Shown one piece after another: positions 5,465 to 8,971 of a stretch of DNA of 8,971 nt; the first letter of the stretch is position 1, and every line of letters starts with the position of its first letter. The DNA comes from Lachnospiraceae bacterium. GTDB taxonomy: Bacteria > Bacillota > Clostridia > Lachnospirales > Lachnospiraceae. The stretch is taken from assembly GCA_017964055.1 (NCBI GenBank), contig JAGCSS010000338.1:1-8971 (forward strand), in the 5' to 3' direction. Position numbers and translations under genes: made by a program. A model generated the notes under the pieces. That model searched no databases. It was not told the origin of the DNA and saw only the letters and a list, made by a program, of their open reading frames with translations.

Positions 5465-6382
5465 CTATCTCTTAAGTTTCTCCAGCAGCTCCTTAAAATA
5501 CTGCGGCAGCTCCGCCTTAAACTCCATATACTCACCTGTAGTGGGATGTATGAGCCCCAGTATCCCGGCATGCAGGCACTGTCCCTCGGTATCAAAACCC
5601 GGTCTCTCGCCTCCGTATACCGTATCACCGAGCAGCGGATGCCCGATCGATGCCATATGTACCCTGATCTGATGCGTGCGTCCTGTCTCCAGCCTGCACT
5701 CAATATGCGTATAGCCGTTCAGCCGCTCGAGCACCCTGTAATGTGTAACGGCATCCTTGCCGTTTACGCGGTTTATCGCCATTTTCTTGCGGTCGTTGGG
5801 GTTCCTGCCGATCGGAGCGTCTATCACGCCCTCGTCGTCCTTTAACGAGCCGATGCATATCGCCTCATAACGCCTCGTGACCGAATGTTCCTTTAGCTGC
5901 TCTGCCACATGTTTGTGAGCCTTATCATTTTTGCATACAACGAGCAGCCCCGTCGTATCCTTATCGATCCTGTGCACGATGCCCGGCCTTTCGACACCGT
6001 TTATGCCCGAGAGTTCGCCCGCGCAGTGAAACATCAGAGCATTGACAAGAGTCCCGGAGAATACGCCCGACGCCGGATGCACGACCATGCCCTTTGGCTT
6101 ATTGACGATCAGGATATCCGAATCCTCGTAGAAAATATCGAGCGGGATATCCTCGGGTACGATGTCCGGCACGGTATTGTCGGGCACGGTAAATACGATC
6201 TCATCCCCGTCCGTCACCTTAAACGAAGCCTTGACCGGCTCAGAGCCGACCGTGACCAGTCCCTGCGCGATAAGCTTCTGTATGTAGCTGCGCGAAAGCT
6301 CTGCGCAGTTTTCGGAAAGGAATTTGTCTATTCTGAGTCCGTCGGTGAATCCGTCGCAGACGATTGAGATTTCTTTGGCCAT
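5465..6382 (-). CDS. rluD: RluA/RluD-family 23S rRNA pseudouridine synthase
   Basis: A 305-residue enzyme that isomerises uridine to pseudouridine in structured RNA, probably large-subunit rRNA. An S4 RNA-binding domain occupies about residues 15-60 (LRIDKFLSE, SRSYIQKLIAQGLVTV). The catalytic domain follows, with the signature HRIDKDTTGLLV (137-148) holding the catalytic Asp140, then GRTHQIRVHM (234-243) and HPLLGDTVYGG (248-258). The ATG at 6382 leaves the usual short arm before the S4 domain and follows a GAGGA-like site, and it lies inside the end of lspA, which overlaps it by 55 bp. The lspA-rluD order is conserved in Firmicutes (lspA-ylyB in Bacillus subtilis). Family is certain; the exact target uridines, and hence RluD rather than another RluA paralogue, are inferred. 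Confidence 0.93.
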   Translation of the reverse strand: MAKEISIVCDGFTDGLRIDKFLSENCAELSRSYIQKLIAQGLVTVGSEPVKASFKVTDGDEIVFTVPDNTVPDIVPEDIPLDIFYEDSDILIVNKPKGMVVHPASGVFSGTLVNALMFHCAGELSGINGVERPGIVHRIDKDTTGLLVVCKNDKAHKHVAEQLKEHSVTRRYEAICIGSLKDDEGVIDAPIGRNPNDRKKMAINRVNGKDAVTHYRVLERLNGYTHIECRLETGRTHQIRVHMASIGHPLLGDTVYGGERPGFDTEGQCLHAGILGLIHPTTGEYMEFKAELPQYFKELLEKLKR

Positions 6383-6870
6383 ATAAGATTGTAATCCTCG
6401 TCCTTGTATAAGAATAATACCAGCAGCAGGAGCACTATCATCGAAACCGTGATGTATATGTCAGCGACATTGAACACAGGGAAGTCGATCAGCTCGAAAT
6501 AGATAAAATCGATCACGTATCCGAGTGCCAGACGGTCGATCAGGTTGCCTATCGCGCCTGCGGTCACAAACATAAGGATCAGCTTCATCGCGCGCAGTCT
6601 CTTATACTGCCAGTCTATCTTAAAGAACATGTAGAGTATCAGGCCGAGCACTATGAGGGTAAAAACCGCAAGGAACATCGTCTTCCCGCTCAGTATCCCC
6701 CATACGGCGCCGGAATTGGTGTGTGATACGAATTTCAGCACACCGTCCCATATCACAAACGGTCCGTCCGCAAGATGCCTCACAGCCATGGCCTTTGTGA
6801 ACTGGTCGAGCCATATCAGCACTCCGGCTGCGGCCAGCAATATGATATCGACGATATATCTCTTTTTCAT
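6328..6870 (-). CDS. lspA: Lipoprotein signal peptidase (signal peptidase II)
   Basis: A 180-residue membrane aspartyl protease that cleaves signal peptides from lipidated prolipoproteins. Four membrane helices are visible (about 7-23, 62-83, 94-112, 138-155). Signature motifs are LDQFTK (21-26), HTNSGAVWGIL (50-60), AGAIGNLIDRL (104-114) and FNVADIYI (133-140); the paired Asp residues expected for catalysis are D112 and D137. A hydrophilic Ser/Asp-rich tail of about 25 residues extends beyond the last helix and overlaps the start of the pseudouridine synthase gene in another frame. ACGGAGG precedes the ATG. The gene lies directly after the divIVA terminator, with only 24 bp between T run and ATG, leaving little room for its own promoter. 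Confidence 0.96.
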   Translation of the reverse strand: MKKRYIVDIILLAAAGVLIWLDQFTKAMAVRHLADGPFVIWDGVLKFVSHTNSGAVWGILSGKTMFLAVFTLIVLGLILYMFFKIDWQYKRLRAMKLILMFVTAGAIGNLIDRLALGYVIDFIYFELIDFPVFNVADIYITVSMIVLLLLVLFLYKDEDYNLIWPKKSQSSATDSPTDSE

Positions 6871-6894
6871 CGATAAAACCTCCGTAATAATGAT

Positions 6895-6922
6895 AAAAGG
6901 TCCACGATAAAAACCGCGGACC
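6895..6922 (-). terminator. Hairpin terminator or attenuator between divIVA and lspA
   Basis: On the minus strand GGTCCGCG (6922-6915) and CGTGGACC (6906-6899) pair as an 8 bp stem with one G-U, an 8-base loop, and are followed directly by TTTT (6898-6895). It begins about nine bases after the divIVA stop. The T run is short, so termination may be partial, which would suit a signal that lowers lspA expression relative to divIVA. Confidence 0.75.
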
Positions 6923-6930
6923 CGTTAAAA

Positions 6931-7602
6931 TCAATCGTTGTCGTTCAGGTCGACAAAATCAAACTCTTCCTGACCCTCCAGGTCATAATCCGAAAAATCG
7001 AACTCAGCCTCCGAATCCTCATCCGAAAGATGTCCGGATGACTGCTCTTCCTTTACGCTCTCGGGCGCAGGCGCCGCTTCCTGCTTCTTGGAGTTGCCCA
7101 TCGAAGCATCAAATGAAAGCGGATTGCTCACAAAAGCATCGAGGTTCTGTATATTGATGCTGAACGCGTCTGAAGAAAGCATCTCGATCTGAGCGTTGGC
7201 CAGATTCTTGAACTGAAGCTTATATTTCTCGTACTGCTGGATCAGAGTGATGGTCTGCTGATGGAGCAGCTCCAGCTCGTTCTTCGCGTCCGCCAGCATG
7301 ATATTGGCCTTTGTTGTGGCTTCCTTCTCTATGCGCTTGGCTTCCTTGGCTGCGTTGTTCCTGGTCTCCTCAGCGGTCTTCTCCGCGAGCACCAGAGCCT
7401 TCTGAAGGGTTTTCTCGATGGTCTTATAGTACTGGATGCCCTCGTTGAGCACCGAAACCCTGTCCTTCAGTTCCATATTCTGGCGATACAGCTCCTCGTA
7501 GGAGTTAAGTATATCGCGCATGAAATTGTCAACATCTCTTTTATCGTATCCGAGTCCGCCGGATTTAAACGATTTATTCTGTATCTCTACAGGTGTTACC
7601 AT
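6931..7602 (-). CDS. divIVA: DivIVA-family division/polarity protein
   Basis: A 223-residue coiled-coil protein of the DivIVA family, which binds curved membrane at septa and poles and recruits partners. The N-terminal lipid-binding domain is clear: TPVEIQNKSF (3-12), GYDKRDVDNFMRDI (18-31). A long coiled coil runs about 30-140, with an Ala/Glu/Lys-rich stretch around 66-108. At the tip of the membrane loop, where Bacillus subtilis has Phe-Arg, this protein has Gly-Gly-Leu (15-17), so membrane insertion may rest on Leu17. The last 50 residues are disordered and strongly acidic, with a repeated EFDF motif (200-203, 213-216). The start follows a G-rich AGAGGGGGG ribosome site. It sits 31 bp after sepF, as in the Firmicutes division cluster. 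Confidence 0.94.
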   Translation of the reverse strand: MVTPVEIQNKSFKSGGLGYDKRDVDNFMRDILNSYEELYRQNMELKDRVSVLNEGIQYYKTIEKTLQKALVLAEKTAEETRNNAAKEAKRIEKEATTKANIMLADAKNELELLHQQTITLIQQYEKYKLQFKNLANAQIEMLSSDAFSINIQNLDAFVSNPLSFDASMGNSKKQEAAPAPESVKEEQSSGHLSDEDSEAEFDFSDYDLEGQEEFDFVDLNDND

Positions 7603-7633
7603 ACATGAAGCCCCCCTCTGAACTTACATGATA

Positions 7634-8272
7634 TCACATGGATTTGCTGAGCAGCGGAACATCGTAGCCGGTCTGGGCCAGAATGTCGTTATAATCGCCG
7701 GAAACATCAACAGTACCGGGCGCTGCGATAAAGATCAGATCGGAGATCTGGAAAAGCTTGCCGTTTACCGAATATACGGCACCGGAAATGAAATCCATGA
7801 TACGCTGTGAAACAACGATGTCATTATCCTCAAGATTAACGATCGCAACACAGTTTGAAAGCAGGACATCGCAGATATCCTGGGAATCTTCGAAATTCTT
7901 GGGCTTCATAACGCAAACCTCAAGACCGTCGCGTGTGGTCTTGATGGGAACGACCTTACTGCCCTCGGGTCTCTCCATACGGAGCGTCTTGCTGTTGTTG
8001 CGGCTCTCGATATAAGTGGAAGTGCCGTAATTGCTGGCCGAATGGGCCTTTTTAACCTGAGTGCCGTCTCCGGTGGAAGCAGCGGGTCTGGAAGAAGAAG
8101 CCGGTGCCGATGCCGAAGAAGACGATCTCTTCGATGAAAAATCGCTCTTTCCGGATGAGGGAGCCTCAACTGCCCTGCGCTTTGAATTAACCGAATTCTC
8201 GTATGCGGCAAAGGACTCGTCATCGTCCTGAAGCTTCAGTGTATCCAAAAGTTGTTTAAAGAAATTAGCCAT
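7634..8272 (-). CDS. sepF: SepF, FtsZ membrane anchor
   Basis: A 212-residue cell division protein. It begins with the amphipathic membrane-targeting helix MANFFKQLLDTLKL (1-14), followed by a Ser/Ala/Lys-rich linker of about 85 residues (20-105). The SepF core (about 106-187) carries VVPIKTTRDGLEVCVMKP, a central strand VAIVNLED, and DFISGAVYSVNGKLFQIS leading to FIAAP; this domain dimerises, polymerises into arcs and binds the FtsZ C-terminus. The linker is longer than in compact SepF proteins. It follows the yggS gene by 11 bp and precedes divIVA by 31 bp, so the three are probably one transcript. An AAGGGG ribosome site precedes the ATG. Confidence 0.95.
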   Translation of the reverse strand: MANFFKQLLDTLKLQDDDESFAAYENSVNSKRRAVEAPSSGKSDFSSKRSSSSASAPASSSRPAASTGDGTQVKKAHSASNYGTSTYIESRNNSKTLRMERPEGSKVVPIKTTRDGLEVCVMKPKNFEDSQDICDVLLSNCVAIVNLEDNDIVVSQRIMDFISGAVYSVNGKLFQISDLIFIAAPGTVDVSGDYNDILAQTGYDVPLLSKSM

Positions 8273-8283
8273 ATTACAGCCCC

Positions 8284-8971
8284 TTACTTAGAATAATCTC
8301 TGGCACCGAATATACCGGTACCTACCCTGATATGAGTAGCGCCTTCCTCAACAGCGATCTCAAAATCCCCCGTCATGCCCATGGAAAGCACATTCATAAA
8401 AATATTATCGATGTTTTTAGAAGCTATGTCAACACTTAATTCCCGCATTTGGCGAAAATAAGGACGGTTGGTTTCGGGCTCATCCGTCTCGGGCGCAACG
8501 GTCATCAACCCGCATATCCTGACGTATTTCAAGGCCGATATCCTGCGCGCCAGATCCTCGGTTTCGGAAGGCGCGATACCGTACTTTGACTCCTCTCCCG
8601 CTATATTGATCTCGAGCAGGATGTCGGTCACAACTCCGGCTTTTTCCGACTCTTTATCGATGACCTCGGCCAGCTTCAGCGAGTCGACCGAATGTATCAT
8701 TGCGACTTGGCCTGCTATATATTTAACCTTATTGGTCTGAAGATGCCCGATCAGATGCCATTTGAGCGGCGTATCGATCACTTCAAGCTTCCCGCAGAGC
8801 TCCTGAACCTTATTCTCTCCGAAGGTATCGATGCCGCATTCGTGCGCTGCGATCACGGCCTCCGCAGGGTTCATCTTGCTGACGGCTATCAGCGTGACCT
8901 CATCACGCGAACGCCCCGCGCGTTTGCAGGCGGCGCAAATCCGCTCTTCGATCAGAGCCAGATTCCGTCCG
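8284..8971 (-). CDS. yggS: YggS/PLPBP-family PLP homeostasis protein (5' end outside window)
   Basis: About 228 residues are visible and the reading frame stays open to the window edge, so the start is missing, probably by a few residues only (family length about 230). An internal ATG at 8874 is not the start: the essential segment RDEVTLIAVSK lies upstream of it, and its final Lys is the residue that binds pyridoxal phosphate. Other family motifs follow: GENKVQE, WHLIGHLQTNK, HSVDS, SKYGI, LSMGMTGDFEIAVEEGATHIRVGTGIFG. The protein is a single-domain PLP-binding TIM barrel (COG0325) with no known catalytic activity, which buffers cellular PLP. Its position before sepF matches ylmE in the Bacillus subtilis division cluster. 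It is 11 bp from sepF. Confidence 0.95.
   Translation of the reverse strand, partial: GRNLALIEERICAACKRAGRSRDEVTLIAVSKMNPAEAVIAAHECGIDTFGENKVQELCGKLEVIDTPLKWHLIGHLQTNKVKYIAGQVAMIHSVDSLKLAEVIDKESEKAGVVTDILLEINIAGEESKYGIAPSETEDLARRISALKYVRICGLMTVAPETDEPETNRPYFRQMRELSVDIASKNIDNIFMNVLSMGMTGDFEIAVEEGATHIRVGTGIFGARDYSK

Noticed and set aside
8284..8874. Taking the internal ATG at 8874 as the YggS start
   Set aside because: This would remove the PLP-binding lysine in AVSK and the first part of the barrel; the frame continues upstream to the window edge with clear family sequence.
1..8971. CRISPR arrays, tRNA or rRNA genes, insertion sequences, riboswitches
   Set aside because: No regularly spaced repeats, no tRNA-like cloverleaf or rRNA sequence, no transposase or terminal repeats, and no recognised riboswitch core were seen on reading; a covariance-model scan (Infernal with Rfam) would be needed to exclude weak RNA elements.

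Overview
The window looks like chromosomal DNA of a low-to-mid GC Gram-positive bacterium, most likely a member of the Clostridia (a Lachnospiraceae-like gut or rumen organism would fit). The grounds are the Firmicutes-type division cluster yggS-sepF-divIVA, followed by the lspA-rluD pair typical of Firmicutes, strong AGGAGG-type ribosome binding sites, and an orphan BlaI/MecI-type repressor. The organism assignment is inference from gene content; no rRNA marker is present. Every convincing gene lies on the minus strand, so the window reads from high to low coordinates.

Region 1 (8971 to 5465) is conserved housekeeping: a YggS-type PLP homeostasis protein (5' end cut by the window edge), SepF (FtsZ membrane anchor), DivIVA (curvature-sensing coiled coil), lipoprotein signal peptidase LspA and an RluA/RluD-family pseudouridine synthase. 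A hairpin terminator separates divIVA from lspA. lspA and the pseudouridine synthase overlap by 55 bp. The ylmG and ylmH genes often found between sepF and divIVA are absent.

Region 2 (5405 to 4194) is a single accessory-type gene: an AAA_14/DUF4143 ATPase with intact Walker A and B motifs, but with its C-terminal nuclease-like motif apparently lacking the usual lysine.

Region 3 (4193 to 1) is a regulated membrane-transport cassette. A BlaI/MecI-family repressor gene has a clear sigma-A-like promoter and a near-perfect BlaI-type operator in its own leader, but no BlaR1/MecR1 sensor nearby. It is followed by a TetR-family repressor, a rho-independent terminator, then a DUF308/HdeD-like six-helix membrane protein and a 704-residue MMPL/RND-type exporter. 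A further gene begins at the window edge. A 10-base sequence is shared between the leader of the TetR gene and the candidate promoter of the DUF308 gene, where it falls between -35 and -10; this suggests, without proving, that the TetR protein controls both. The simplest model is an efflux or lipid-export module under two stacked repressors.

No tRNA, rRNA, CRISPR array, insertion sequence or prophage gene was seen. There is no gene-free stretch longer than 300 bp; the longest gap (2787-3028) holds the terminator and candidate promoter described here.
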